A stretch of 64,000 nt of DNA from Maribacter cobaltidurans (GCF_002269385.1 NZ_CP022957.1:3277001-3341000), one strand, 5' to 3'; positions 34,602 through 44,486 are shown, counted from the stretch's first letter. Translations and numbers: made by a program. Notes: a model not told the origin generated them from the letters alone.

Positions 34602-36203
34602 ATGGATATTGATTGTTTGCCTTTTCGAAAAACAGGATATTTTTCTAGTCTAATTTGTGATTATATTGAGGGGATGCCAGAGTTGGAAACGCTCTATAAT
34701 CGATTTCCAAAAATTGAAAGTTTTAGGGCACAGATCAGGGAAAAGGAGAGCTACCCCCAAACTCATAGAGATGTTTTGGTAAATGCATTGAAGCAACAAT
34801 ATTCCGGTCTGGAAGCTTCGGAATTGACCTTGGAAAATATCAATTCCCTGAGTAATACAGGAACTTATACTATTGTTACTGGCCATCAGCTCAATTTGTT
34901 TACCGGTCCATTATACTTTCTCTACAAGATAATTTCTACCATTAATTTGGCAAAGCAATTAAAGGATGAATACCCCTCATACAACTTTGTTCCGGTATAT
35001 TGGATGGCCACCGAGGACCATGATTTTGAAGAAATAAACTATTTTAATTTTCAAGGAAAAAAAATCCTGTGGAATAGGAAAGCTTCAGGTGCGGTTGGAC
35101 ACTTGTCCACTGAAGGTTTGAATGAAGTATTTGAAATTTTTTCGCTAGGTGTTGGGGGCAGCAAAAATGCCACCTATCTAAAAGAACTTTTCTCCAAAGC
35201 TTATTTAGATCATGCAACATTGACCGAGGCAACTCGATTTTTGGCCAATGAACTTTTTAAGGAACATGGCTTGGTCATTTTGGATGGTGACGATAAGAGT
35301 CTTAAAAAACTGTTGGTACCCTACGCGAAAAAGGACATTTTTGACCAGGTTTCCTTTAAGAAAGTATCGGATAAAATTGCGGAAATACAGCAAATAAATC
35401 CGGATTACCCTGTTCAGGTAAACCCTAGGGAAATCAATTATTTTTATTTAAAAGACGATATTCGGGAAAGAATAATCGAGCAGGATGGTACTTATTTTGT
35501 AAACGACACTCAATTATCGTTTTCCAAAGAGGAATTGATTGCCGAGTTGGAGGAACATCCGGAGCGATTTTCTCCCAATGTGGTGGCGAGGCCGTTGTAT
35601 CAAGAAGTGATCTTACCGAATTTGTGTTACATAGGGGGCGGAGGGGAATTGGCCTATTGGCTTGAGCTAAAATCGTCCTTTGAAGCGATGAACGTACCCT
35701 TTCCCATACTTTTACTTCGTAATTCGGCGTTGGTAATTACCGAAAAACAAAACGAAAAGTTGCAAAAATTAAATGTTTCCCACAGCGATATTTTCTTGAA
35801 GCAACATAGTCTGATCAATAAGAAAATCAGGGAAATATCCAATATCGATATCGATTTTACGCCCCAAAAACAACTATTGGAGGAACAATTCAAGGGAATG
35901 TACGAGCTTGCGGAAAAAACGGACAAGTCCTTTTTAGGTGCGGTAAAGGCGCAGGAGGTTAAACAAAAGAAGGGTCTTGATAATCTGGAAAAGCGATTGC
36001 TTAAGGCCCAAAAAAGAAAATTGGAAGATCATGTGCTGCGTTTGACCGATATACAGAATCAACTGTTTCCTGGTCAGTCCCTTCAGGAACGACAATTGAA
36101 CTTCTCCGAACTGTATTTGGAATATGGAGAGGAATTGATTCCTATGCTTTTGAGGTCTCTTAATCCTATGGATTTAACGTTCACGATACTCACAAAAAAA
36201 TAA
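34602..36203 (+). CDS. bshC: Bacillithiol biosynthesis cysteine-adding enzyme BshC
   Basis: Last enzyme of bacillithiol synthesis, proposed to add cysteine to GlcN-malate; 533 residues. Family motifs are TGHQLNLFTGPLYFLYK (about 93-109), VPVYWMATEDHDFEEI (about 129-144) and a long C-terminal coiled coil (about 400-500). Its presence indicates the organism makes bacillithiol, although bshA and bshB are not in the window. A glycosyltransferase gene starts 5 nt after its stop. Confidence 0.95.
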   Translation: MDIDCLPFRKTGYFSSLICDYIEGMPELETLYNRFPKIESFRAQIREKESYPQTHRDVLVNALKQQYSGLEASELTLENINSLSNTGTYTIVTGHQLNLFTGPLYFLYKIISTINLAKQLKDEYPSYNFVPVYWMATEDHDFEEINYFNFQGKKILWNRKASGAVGHLSTEGLNEVFEIFSLGVGGSKNATYLKELFSKAYLDHATLTEATRFLANELFKEHGLVILDGDDKSLKKLLVPYAKKDIFDQVSFKKVSDKIAEIQQINPDYPVQVNPREINYFYLKDDIRERIIEQDGTYFVNDTQLSFSKEELIAELEEHPERFSPNVVARPLYQEVILPNLCYIGGGGELAYWLELKSSFEAMNVPFPILLLRNSALVITEKQNEKLQKLNVSHSDIFLKQHSLINKKIREISNIDIDFTPQKQLLEEQFKGMYELAEKTDKSFLGAVKAQEVKQKKGLDNLEKRLLKAQKRKLEDHVLRLTDIQNQLFPGQSLQERQLNFSELYLEYGEELIPMLLRSLNPMDLTFTILTKK

Positions 36204-36208
36204 GTAGT

Positions 36209-37603
36209 TTGTTGCAAGGTCTGTGGCCAAAAAGGATAATTGTGCCGGTGGTTTTATCCGTTTTGGTGATTACGGCAAGTACTTTTTTTAAGGCAGCCGT
36301 AGAATTGGAAGACGCTGAACAGGCTTATTATTCGCAATGGTTACGTTGGGGATATGATGACCAGCCGCCTTTATATACTTGGATACAATATTTCTTTAAC
36401 CAGTTACTTGGATTCAACAAATTTTCTTTTTCCTTTTTACGGGGACTCCTATTTGGGGGTATTCTTTTGTTGTTATACCAATTTGCCAAGAACATGCACA
36501 AAGATGTTCAAAAGGCCGGAATCACTGTTTTTATGATGGTCCTGATACCTGTTTTTATTGATTTCACCTTTAGGCGGCTGTCCCATACTTCTCTTTTGTG
36601 TTTTTCAATATTGGCAACGTACTTCATATTGGAAAGGCTGCTTGTTAAAAAATCAGTTGGGAATTATATTCTTTTTGGTTGTTGTGTCGCTTTTGGTCTA
36701 TTGTCCAAATACAACTATGTATTGTTTTTATTGGCCTTTAGTATAGTGGGTCTCTTGGATGGAGAACTACGAAAGGTAATTTTTAATAGAAAAATATTCA
36801 TTACAATTCTATTGGCCATGGTTCTTGTGGCACCTCATTTCTACTGGCTTTTTGGGCCAAATGAAAATTGGTCTATGGTACGGGAAAGTATACAGGATAA
36901 AACTGGGGATGGTACTGCAGATTATTTATTCGGAATTACACCGGTAATCCTGATAATTAAGGGTTTAATACCTTTAATGACACCATTACTTCTAGTTTTC
37001 TTGGTTTTGGTCCTATTGAAAAAAGTGACTCTACAACGACCTAAATGGGATTGGTTTTCTGAGCTTTTTGTAGTTCAAATTTTGGTTTTATTGCTGTTTT
37101 TCTTGCTAGTAAAGGCACAAAAGGTTGAGGTAAGATGGTTGTTGCCCTTATTGCTACCTTTCATAATACTGTGGATCAAATCATTTCAATTTGAGAATAT
37201 TATAAAAATTAAAAGGTATGCTTTTGTGACCTTTATAATGTTAATAGGTTTTCAGTTTTTAAGAACGCCCATGGAAAAAGTATTGGGCATTCCGTCTTCC
37301 GTTCATTTCGGGTTTGAACCGATTTCCAATATATTACGTCAGGATTATTCAGACAAAGAATGGGTTTTACCCGACGTTACCTATGCTGGAAATATTAAAT
37401 TGCTAAACCCGAATCGGTTGATTTTTTCCAATGACGACTTTTCTTTGGGGAATAACATCAAGAATAAGAACAAAGTTTTTGTGCACATAGGAAAAATCCC
37501 GGATGAATACACAAAACCTACCGACAGTATTTTAGGTTTTGGTAGGGAAAAGGACACCTTATTTTTTGTCCCGAGTCTAAAACGAATTGAATTAAAAGAT
37601 TAA
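36209..37603 (+). CDS. GT39/ArnT-like glycosyltransferase, integral membrane
   Basis: A 464-residue membrane protein with about 10-12 helices and the PMT/ArnT family layout. After the first helix a periplasmic loop has E-L-E-D-A-E-Q-A-Y-Y with the acidic pair expected for lipid-linked sugar transfer, then D-D-Q-P-P-L-Y-T-W. The soluble C-terminal part starts at about residue 360. Translation appears to start at TTG 36209 (or the next TTG at 36212), 5 nt after the bshC stop; no upstream ATG is in frame. Donor and acceptor are unknown. Confidence 0.8.
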   Translation: MLQGLWPKRIIVPVVLSVLVITASTFFKAAVELEDAEQAYYSQWLRWGYDDQPPLYTWIQYFFNQLLGFNKFSFSFLRGLLFGGILLLLYQFAKNMHKDVQKAGITVFMMVLIPVFIDFTFRRLSHTSLLCFSILATYFILERLLVKKSVGNYILFGCCVAFGLLSKYNYVLFLLAFSIVGLLDGELRKVIFNRKIFITILLAMVLVAPHFYWLFGPNENWSMVRESIQDKTGDGTADYLFGITPVILIIKGLIPLMTPLLLVFLVLVLLKKVTLQRPKWDWFSELFVVQILVLLLFFLLVKAQKVEVRWLLPLLLPFIILWIKSFQFENIIKIKRYAFVTFIMLIGFQFLRTPMEKVLGIPSSVHFGFEPISNILRQDYSDKEWVLPDVTYAGNIKLLNPNRLIFSNDDFSLGNNIKNKNKVFVHIGKIPDEYTKPTDSILGFGREKDTLFFVPSLKRIELKD

Positions 37604-37606
37604 AAA

Positions 37607-38977
37607 ATGCACGATATAGATATAGATATGGTTGAAATGACCCTTGACGTGGTCAAATATGCCATCAACAGAATTACGCAAACCAATCCAGAGTTGGGCA
37701 AACCAAAAACTGAGGCCGAACTTCGGAGATTGGTCGGGGAAACAGTCACTAATAGTGGAATAGGAGGGGAGAAGGCTTTTGAATTATTTAGGCAAGTTCT
37801 GGTCAAGGCCACGGTGCCTATTGACCACCCAAGACATTTGGCTTTTGTTCCAGCATCACCAACCCGAGCCGCCATTTTGTTCGATTTGGTGACATCGGCA
37901 TCGAGTATTCATGGGGCCTATTGGATGGAAGGTGCAGGTGGAATTTTTTGTGAAAACGAGGCCATGAAGTGGTTGGTTTCACTTACGGGTATGCCAGAAC
38001 CCGCTTTTGGCGTGTTCACCAGTGGGGGAACTGCGGCCAATTTATCGGCTATAGTCGTGGCCAGGGAAAAATGGAGAAAAAATCCAAGGAACATAAATCA
38101 AAAAGGAATTTTAATTACCTCCATTGGAGCGCATTCCTCAATCAAGGCCATGGCCAAGGTAATCGATGCGGATGTTTTGCTGGTAGCGTCGGAAGATGCC
38201 ATGAGCCAATCGGCCTTGGAAGCGTTTTACGACAAATTACCGGAAACCGAAAAAGAAAGGGTTTTTGCTGTTGTGGCCACAGGGGGAACTACAAACGCCG
38301 GAATTATTGATGAGTTGGATGGAATTGCAAACTTTTGTCGCTCCAAAAATCTCTGGTTTCATGTAGATGCGGCCTACGGTGGCGGTGCACTTGCTGCAAA
38401 ATCGGTTCGTCATTTGTTCAAAGGAATAGAAAAGGCGGATAGTGTTACCATTGATCCCCATAAGTGGTTATTCTCTCCCTATGATTGTGGTGCGGTCATT
38501 TATAAGAATCCCGAAGAGGCCAAGGAGGCCCATGCCCAAGAAGGTTCCTATTTGGAAATTTTTAAGGATGAAGGTGCGCATGGATTTAATCCGTCCGATT
38601 ATCAAATACAATTGACCAGACGTCTAAGGGGCTTGCCATTGTGGTTTTCCTTGGCGACCCATGGTACCGAAAAATACGAGTGGGCTGTAGAGCAGGGCAT
38701 CAAATTAGCAAAAATAGCTGGAGAGCTCATAGAAAAGAATCCACTAACCGAATTGGTCAGGGAACCCAGTCTTTCCTGTGTGCTGTACAGAAGAATTGGC
38801 TGGTCAGCAGAAGATTATAGAAACTGGACCTATAGAAATCATGAATCTGGCTTTGCATTGGTAACGCCTACCAAATGGAAGTCTACCAATGGTTACGAAA
38901 CGGTATCCCGATTTTGTTTCATCAATCCGGATACAACGCAAAAGGATATTCAGGATATTTTAAAAAGTATGGAGTAG
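37607..38977 (+). CDS. PLP-dependent decarboxylase, group II
   Basis: A 456-residue pyridoxal-phosphate enzyme of the aromatic/aspartate/glutamate decarboxylase family. The PLP lysine is K286 in TIDPHKWLFSPYDCG; upstream are the cofactor-binding TSGGTAANLSA (about 138-148) and FHVDAAYGGG (251-260). Length and motifs fit aromatic-amino-acid or related decarboxylases, but the substrate cannot be assigned. It starts 3 nt after the glycosyltransferase stop, so bshC, the transferase and this gene are likely one operon. It converges on the PNPOx-like gene. Confidence 0.9.
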   Translation: MHDIDIDMVEMTLDVVKYAINRITQTNPELGKPKTEAELRRLVGETVTNSGIGGEKAFELFRQVLVKATVPIDHPRHLAFVPASPTRAAILFDLVTSASSIHGAYWMEGAGGIFCENEAMKWLVSLTGMPEPAFGVFTSGGTAANLSAIVVAREKWRKNPRNINQKGILITSIGAHSSIKAMAKVIDADVLLVASEDAMSQSALEAFYDKLPETEKERVFAVVATGGTTNAGIIDELDGIANFCRSKNLWFHVDAAYGGGALAAKSVRHLFKGIEKADSVTIDPHKWLFSPYDCGAVIYKNPEEAKEAHAQEGSYLEIFKDEGAHGFNPSDYQIQLTRRLRGLPLWFSLATHGTEKYEWAVEQGIKLAKIAGELIEKNPLTELVREPSLSCVLYRRIGWSAEDYRNWTYRNHESGFALVTPTKWKSTNGYETVSRFCFINPDTTQKDIQDILKSME

Positions 38978-38985
38978 CGGGGAAA

Positions 38986-39531
38986 CTAGGGAACCAAAAA
39001 CTCGCTTTCCCAATTATCATCTTCTTTCTCAAAGGCCACCCGAATATGGTGAGGTTTTTTCAACTTTAGGTATTCTATCCTAAAAGGTTCTATTTCAATC
39101 ATACAAAAGAAATGGTCTCCGGTTAAATATTCCAAATTATCAGGATTTTTTAAGGTACTTCCCGGAGCGGTCTCCGTAGTGTAGTCCTTCTTGTTACTTT
39201 CGGGGATTTCCTTCCACATGGTTTGAAGTTTGTTTTCATTGGTTACCACGGAAGCAAGTCCTTCAATTTTCACTTGCAAAAGTTTTTCGGGATGATAGAA
39301 TAAAAGACTTACGTTAGGGTTCTCCGTAATATGCATCACCTTTTTGGAGCGCTTGTCCGTATAAAAACAAAGGTGTCCATTTTCAAACAAATGTCTAAGG
39401 ACTACGGTCCGTAATCGTGGTAACTTGTCCACTCCCACAGTTCCAAATGTCCCAAACCTAAAGGGGTGTTCTTTCTCGTTTACCCCCTTTTTTAGTTCTT
39501 CTTGAAGTTCTTTCCAAAAACCGTCCATCAT
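38986..39531 (-). CDS. Pyridoxamine 5'-phosphate oxidase-like FMN-binding protein
   Basis: A 181-residue split-barrel flavoprotein of the PNPOx-like family. The flavin-binding R-T-V-V-L-R-H (about 39-45), CFYTDKRSKKV (about 55-65) and SLLFYHPEKLLQVKIEG (about 75-91) segments are seen. It lacks the full-length PdxH C-terminus, which ends in a conserved RL-x-P, so it is better described as PNPOx-like than as PdxH. The upstream gap contains the tandem repeated elements on the other strand. Confidence 0.85.
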   Translation of the reverse strand: MMDGFWKELQEELKKGVNEKEHPFRFGTFGTVGVDKLPRLRTVVLRHLFENGHLCFYTDKRSKKVMHITENPNVSLLFYHPEKLLQVKIEGLASVVTNENKLQTMWKEIPESNKKDYTTETAPGSTLKNPDNLEYLTGDHFFCMIEIEPFRIEYLKLKKPHHIRVAFEKEDDNWESEFLVP

Positions 39532-39596
39532 TTTTATTTATAAAAATACAAAATCATGGTAGGGTATTTTGCGAGATAGTTGTTATAAATACAAAT

Positions 39597-39688
39597 TGCT
39601 ATGAAAAAGAAGATTTAGTTGATGAATCATTTTTAGGTTGGTTTTTGATTTTAATTAGTAAGCTCGGGGTGGTTCCCGGGCTTTTTTT
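39597..39688 (+). ncRNA. Repeated short element, copy B (candidate small RNA)
   Basis: TGCTATGAAAAAG at 39597-39609, TTAGGTTG at 39633-39640, then the terminator AGCTCGGG/CCCGGGCT (39661-39682) with a T-run. The two boxes are identical to those of copies A and C. The ATG opens a six-codon frame including the stop (M-K-K-K-I, TAG). It sits in the 391-nt gap between the PNPOx-like and SIMPL genes, both on the other strand, so it has no downstream gene to lead. Confidence 0.5.
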
Positions 39689-39742
39689 ATTGAAGTGTAA
39701 GGTTTTAGAAGTTCTTGCGACCAATTGTGTAGGAATGCAAAA

Positions 39743-39821
39743 TGCTATGAAAAAGAAATTTTTCAGAATTGTATTCCAATTAGGTTGGTTGAGAAAGCCC
39801 GGTATTCGCCGGGCTTTTGTT
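39743..39821 (+). ncRNA. Repeated short element, copy C (small RNA or mini-ORF)
   Basis: TGCTATGAAAAAG at 39743-39755, TTAGGTTG at 39780-39787, then the terminator AAAGCCCGG/CCGGGCTTT (39794-39817). Here the ATG at 39747 stays open for 37 codons to 39860 and reads M-K-K-K-F-F-R-I-V-F-Q-L-G-W, through the hairpin. Copies A and B stop after a few codons, so coding is not conserved. It follows copy B by 54 nt. The rest of the gap holds nothing recognisable. Confidence 0.5.
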
Positions 39822-39922
39822 GGTTTATTTCAAAATTTTGGTTGCAAATCGAATTTGTAGGAATTGATTTAAAAAATTAATTTCCAGTGTTTTAAAAAAT
39901 ATTATACAAAGTACTAATTTAA

Positions 39923-40648
39923 CTATCTCACTTTGTAGTCCAAACGCATCGTTATGGAGGCAGTCTTGTTTTTAGAGTCGGTATTATATGCCCCACCCCA
40001 GGAATAATCCTCTCCGGAATTTTGCCCAGTGATTTGAAAAACCCCCATTTTGGCCGATACCAAATCACCTAGATTACTACCAGAATTTTCGGCAATTTTT
40101 TCCGCTCTTAATCGGGCATCTTCCGTAGCCTTGGAAATCATTTCAATTTTAAGATCGGCTAATTTGGTATAATAATATCTTGGCGGGTAACTGTTGAACT
40201 GCACTCCTTTATTTAAGAGTTCCGTTATTTCCCGGGAAACGTTTTCAATCAGTTCCACATCTTGCGATTCAATCTTTACCGTTTGCATGAGTTGGTACCC
40301 CCTAAATATACTTCCCACATAATTGCCGTTTTCGTATTTATTGTCTCTCAGCTCGGTAGTCTGTACACTGTTGAATATAATCTGTTCGGCTTTTATTCCT
40401 TTTGAGGTCAAATATTCCTTAACAATGTTTTTATCACTGTTCAGTTGGTCAAAGGCAGATTTAAGCACGGTGTTGGTCGCAGAAAATTGCCCTTCCCATA
40501 CGATAAGGTCTGAAGTGAAGTTCTCATTACCAAGGCCTGTAACCGAAATTATTTGAGGTGGGTTGGCGCGCCTCACATATGCATTGCCCAAGAAATAGGC
40601 GGCAATGACAATAGCGGCCCCAAAAATTATAGCTGAAATGTGTTTCAA
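39923..40648 (-). CDS. SIMPL domain protein
   Basis: A 241-residue protein with one N-terminal membrane anchor (about 4-22) and a periplasmic SIMPL domain (about 30-240; formerly DUF541). The ISVTGLGNENFTSD start of the domain and the repeated small-residue strands match the family. SIMPL proteins assemble into rings in the few characterised cases; a specific role is unknown. It is a single-gene unit, divergent from guaA. Confidence 0.85.
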   Translation of the reverse strand: MKHISAIIFGAAIVIAAYFLGNAYVRRANPPQIISVTGLGNENFTSDLIVWEGQFSATNTVLKSAFDQLNSDKNIVKEYLTSKGIKAEQIIFNSVQTTELRDNKYENGNYVGSIFRGYQLMQTVKIESQDVELIENVSREITELLNKGVQFNSYPPRYYYTKLADLKIEMISKATEDARLRAEKIAENSGSNLGDLVSAKMGVFQITGQNSGEDYSWGGAYNTDSKNKTASITMRLDYKVR

Positions 40649-40712
40649 AACAATTGTTTTTAAATGAATGATAAATATACCAAAAGATAGTTTTCAAAAA
40701 CCTTCAAATTGC

Positions 40713-40720
40713 TATTTTTG
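40713..40720 (+). promoter_or_regulatory. -7 promoter box of guaA, nearly leaderless
   Basis: TATTTTTG, an exact TAnnTTTG match, ending only 3 nt before the guaA ATG at 40724. The transcript would start at or very near the A of the ATG. Confidence 0.55.
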
Positions 40721-40723
40721 CCC

Positions 40724-42256
40724 ATGCAAAATAATGTTCTGATATTAGATTTTGGCTCCCAGTACACACAACTCATCGCTAGAAGGGTTAGGGAACTGAA
40801 TATTTTCTGTGAAATAAAGCCTTACAATAAACCACCTGAGGACTTAAACGAGTATAAAGCCGTAATTCTTTCAGGTTCACCACATTCCGTGAGGGCAGGG
40901 GATGCACCCCATGTAGACCTCTCTGGGATAAAAGGGAAAAAACCTTTATTAGGTGTGTGTTACGGTGCACAGTACCTTGCCCATTTTAATGGTGGAAATG
41001 TTGAAAAGTCCAACACTAGGGAGTACGGTAGGGCCAAATTGGCCAAACTACATGTAGACGACCCTTTTTTAAAAAGTATAGCGATTGGTAGTCAAGTTTG
41101 GATGAGCCATGCGGATACGATAAAAAGTCTTCCTGATAATTCAGTTCTTTTGGCAAGTACCCATGATGTGGAGAACGCCGCGTTTAAGTTCAAGAACGAG
41201 GAGACTTATGGTATTCAGTTCCATCCAGAAGTGTACCATTCCACCGACGGAAAACAGATTCTGGAAAACTTTTTGGTGAATATTGCCAAAGTAGAACAAA
41301 ACTGGACGCCAGCGGCCTTTGTGGAAACTACCGTGGCCGGACTTAAAGCGAAGATCGGTGATGAAAAGGTAATATTGGGACTCTCTGGAGGCGTGGATTC
41401 TTCCGTTGCGGCAGTACTGCTCAACAAGGCCATTGGGAAAAACCTTCATTGTATTTTCGTCAACAATGGTTTGCTCAGAAAAAATGAGTTCGAAGATGTA
41501 CTCCACCAGTACAAGGATATGGGATTAAACGTAAAGGGAGTTGATGCTTCGGCACGTTTTTTGGATGCATTGGAAGGGGAAAGTGACCCGGAAAAGAAAA
41601 GAAAAATTATCGGAAGGGTATTCATTGAGGTTTTTGATGATGAATCACATCAGGTTGAAAACGCCAAATGGTTGGCACAAGGAACCATTTATCCGGATGT
41701 CATAGAGTCGGTCTCCGCAACGGGTGGTCCATCAGCAACCATAAAAAGCCACCATAATGTAGGTGGTTTACCAGATTTTATGAAGTTGAAGGTAGTAGAG
41801 CCCTTAAAGATGCTTTTTAAGGATGAGGTTAGAAGAGTAGGTAAAAGTATGGGATTGGAACCAAACCTGTTGGGAAGACATCCATTTCCCGGGCCTGGAC
41901 TGGCAATACGAATTTTGGGAGATATAACCCGGGAAAAAGTGGCCATTTTGCAAGAGGTTGACCATATTTTTATACAAGGTTTAAAAGAATGGGGACTTTA
42001 TGATCAGGTGTGGCAGGCCGGAGCCATGCTTTTACCCGTAAATAGTGTAGGGGTAATGGGGGATGAACGTACCTATGAAAAATGCGTTGCCCTAAGGGCC
42101 GTTGAAAGTACCGATGGTATGACTGCGGATTGGGTAAATTTACCCTATGAGTTTTTACAAAAAACCTCGAACGATATAATTAATAAAGTGCCCGGTGTAA
42201 ATAGGGTTGTTTACGATATAAGTTCCAAACCGCCGGCAACTATAGAATGGGAGTAA
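40724..42256 (+). CDS. guaA: GMP synthase (glutamine-hydrolysing)
   Basis: Converts XMP to GMP; 510 residues. The class I glutamine amidotransferase domain has nucleophile C79 ([10 protein letters not shown]) and the His-Glu pair in FHPEVYHS. The ATP pyrophosphatase domain has [11 protein letters not shown]; the C-terminal dimerisation domain ends in KPPATIEWE, the family ending. I use ATG 40724, since a TTG at 40709 lies upstream of the -7 box. The LysM protein gene begins 1 nt after the stop, so they are probably co-transcribed. Confidence 0.97.
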   Translation: MQNNVLILDFGSQYTQLIARRVRELNIFCEIKPYNKPPEDLNEYKAVILSGSPHSVRAGDAPHVDLSGIKGKKPLLGVCYGAQYLAHFNGGNVEKSNTREYGRAKLAKLHVDDPFLKSIAIGSQVWMSHADTIKSLPDNSVLLASTHDVENAAFKFKNEETYGIQFHPEVYHSTDGKQILENFLVNIAKVEQNWTPAAFVETTVAGLKAKIGDEKVILGLSGGVDSSVAAVLLNKAIGKNLHCIFVNNGLLRKNEFEDVLHQYKDMGLNVKGVDASARFLDALEGESDPEKKRKIIGRVFIEVFDDESHQVENAKWLAQGTIYPDVIESVSATGGPSATIKSHHNVGGLPDFMKLKVVEPLKMLFKDEVRRVGKSMGLEPNLLGRHPFPGPGLAIRILGDITREKVAILQEVDHIFIQGLKEWGLYDQVWQAGAMLLPVNSVGVMGDERTYEKCVALRAVESTDGMTADWVNLPYEFLQKTSNDIINKVPGVNRVVYDISSKPPATIEWE

Positions 42257-42257
42257 T

Positions 42258-44486
42258 ATGAAAGATTTAGTCAAGATATTTTTTACCGTTTGTTTTAGTG
42301 TTTTTTTGGGATGTAAAGCCTTAGGACAGAAGTTTACCACGCATTCGGTCAAGCAGAACGAAACATTATATAGTATTTCCAAAAGATACGGTGTTTCCCA
42401 AGATGAAATATTAAAATACAATAAGGAGCTTAGGAAAGGAGAACCATTAAGCATAAATACCATATTGGTTATTCCAAATGCTGGTGAAGTGTCCGCACAA
42501 CCAGAACGTACGGAACCTACCAAAGGAAATGGTGAACCTGTGGACGGGGCCGTGGAAGAATTGGTCAATAGGATCATAAACGATTCCGTGGTAAAGCGAG
42601 AACCCATGGGCTTTGTAAATCATAGGGTAGGTAAAAAGGAGACATTGTACGGAATTGCCCAGGAATATGGCGTCACCGAAGAGGAAATAAAGAAGTATAA
42701 CAAGGAATTGTATTCCTCCCAGCTTAAAAGAAAAATGGTCATTAGGGTACCTAAATATAAAAAGGTAGATGAAGACCAAAATACCATTGATGTTGGGGAC
42801 TATGAGAAATATGTGGTAGCCCCTAAGGAAACCCGATGGAGTATAGCTAACAAATACGGAATAACAATAGATAGTATGTTGGTTTTGAACCCTTCGCTTT
42901 CCAAGACCTCTAACTATTTACAGGAGGGTTATGAGTTGCTTCTCCCAAAAATTGCCGGTTCAACGGTAGATAATCAGGAAACCCAATTATATACTTCCTA
43001 TACGGTTCCGGCCAAAATGAATTTTTATCGGCTTGAAAAGGAATTTGAGGTGAAGTCCGATGAGGTTGTTAGATTGAATCCTGAAATCACGGAACGTGGT
43101 GGCCTAAAGGAAGGTATGGTAATTCGGTTACCGGAAACAAAATTGGATCCCGGGGCGATAAATACCGACAACTATATTTTCTATGAGGTAAAGCCGAAGC
43201 AAAATGAGTTTCGTCTTACCAGAAAATTTGGGATGAGCTGGGAAGAATTGATTAAACTTAACCCCGAGCTAAAAAATGGATTAAAGGCCGGTATGGTACT
43301 GAAATTACCCAAAAATCAGGTAGGTGAATTTGAAGTAAGGAATTCCTTGATTTTGGACAAGATAAATTTGTTGGATAGTATCAATGTAGAGAACAAACCA
43401 AAAATCATGTTTCTTCTACCCTTTAGGTTGGATAAACTTGATTTAAATGATGAGGAATCCGTAGAATGGACCATAGAGAATAGGAATAGTCTAAAATACA
43501 GTCTTGGTCTTTATTCGGGTGCTTTGGTGGCGTTAGACTCCATTAAATCTTTGGGTGTATCCGTAGACGTGAAGACGTTTGACAATCGATTGGATCTACA
43601 AAGAACTAGGGAGATTCTACAAAGAGAAAACCTAGGTTCCTACAATGCTATTTTTGGTCCGCTGGATGTTTTATCCTTAAAGGAAGCCTCCACACAAGCC
43701 GCGAGTTATAACTTGCCGGTAATTGCACCGGTACCTGCCAAGAGCGATATAAGTTTGGGCAATGTATTTTTTTCCTATACGCAAGAGGAAACACTTCGTG
43801 ATCGTATGCTAAAATTTGTTTCCGAGAAACATACCGATGAAAACATCATCATCATAGCGGATAGTAAAAATAAAATGGTCCAAGATTCTATTTTAAGTAG
43901 GTTTCCAAACGCAAAGATTGTTAATGTGAAGGAGGAAGAGGAAAATATAGGTATCAACCGTGATAAGTTGGAACTTCAGTTGTCCGAGGATGTAGAAAAT
44001 TGGGTTTTCGTGGAGTCCGATAACTTTAAATTAATTTCCAGTGTAGTATCTATTTTAAACTCCTTCCATAACGCTGTATTGGACATTGAAAATCCCGAAG
44101 CCAAAAAAATTATGGTGAGAATGTTTACTACGGACAAGAATAATGCCTTTGATAATGATGTTATTTCAAGTACCCATTTGTCCAATCTACGTTTCGCTTA
44201 TCCTTCCGTATACAGGGAGGCACCTTCAGATTCTTTTGTAGCAAGGTATAAAAAGCGTTTTGGGGACACGCCCGATAAATTTGCCGTGAGAGGGTTCGAT
44301 ATTACATACGACCTTTTATTAAAGCTGGCATATAAGAACAATTTATTGGATGTTTCCAAATTTATAGGTGAAACCCAATACAGTGGAAACAAGTTCGATT
44401 ATGAAAAGGATATTTCCTCCGGATATTTTAACCAGGCTTCCTATATTATTGGATATGATAACATGTATATAAAGGAATTGGAATAA
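42258..44486 (+). CDS. Five-LysM protein with periplasmic-binding-protein fold
   Basis: A 742-residue exported protein. Five LysM domains are visible at about 26-73, 119-165, 183-230, 247-292 and 307-351, each with a hydrophobic start, S/N-x-Y-G-V-type turn and a closing V-I-x-x-P. The C-terminal half (about 385-740) looks like a type I periplasmic binding protein (Leu/Ile/Val-binding fold; KIMFLLPFRLDKL, YNAIFGPLDVLS). Such proteins bind peptidoglycan and may scaffold or sense a wall ligand. The signal peptide is short, with a possible cleavage at ALGQ. It is directly downstream of guaA. Confidence 0.85.
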   Translation: MKDLVKIFFTVCFSVFLGCKALGQKFTTHSVKQNETLYSISKRYGVSQDEILKYNKELRKGEPLSINTILVIPNAGEVSAQPERTEPTKGNGEPVDGAVEELVNRIINDSVVKREPMGFVNHRVGKKETLYGIAQEYGVTEEEIKKYNKELYSSQLKRKMVIRVPKYKKVDEDQNTIDVGDYEKYVVAPKETRWSIANKYGITIDSMLVLNPSLSKTSNYLQEGYELLLPKIAGSTVDNQETQLYTSYTVPAKMNFYRLEKEFEVKSDEVVRLNPEITERGGLKEGMVIRLPETKLDPGAINTDNYIFYEVKPKQNEFRLTRKFGMSWEELIKLNPELKNGLKAGMVLKLPKNQVGEFEVRNSLILDKINLLDSINVENKPKIMFLLPFRLDKLDLNDEESVEWTIENRNSLKYSLGLYSGALVALDSIKSLGVSVDVKTFDNRLDLQRTREILQRENLGSYNAIFGPLDVLSLKEASTQAASYNLPVIAPVPAKSDISLGNVFFSYTQEETLRDRMLKFVSEKHTDENIIIIADSKNKMVQDSILSRFPNAKIVNVKEEEENIGINRDKLELQLSEDVENWVFVESDNFKLISSVVSILNSFHNAVLDIENPEAKKIMVRMFTTDKNNAFDNDVISSTHLSNLRFAYPSVYREAPSDSFVARYKKRFGDTPDKFAVRGFDITYDLLLKLAYKNNLLDVSKFIGETQYSGNKFDYEKDISSGYFNQASYIIGYDNMYIKELE

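Noticed and set aside
39645..39860. 71-codon frame spanning repeated elements B and C
   Set aside because: It reads through two terminators. Only the part from 39747 could be a mini-ORF, and that frame is not kept in copies A and B.
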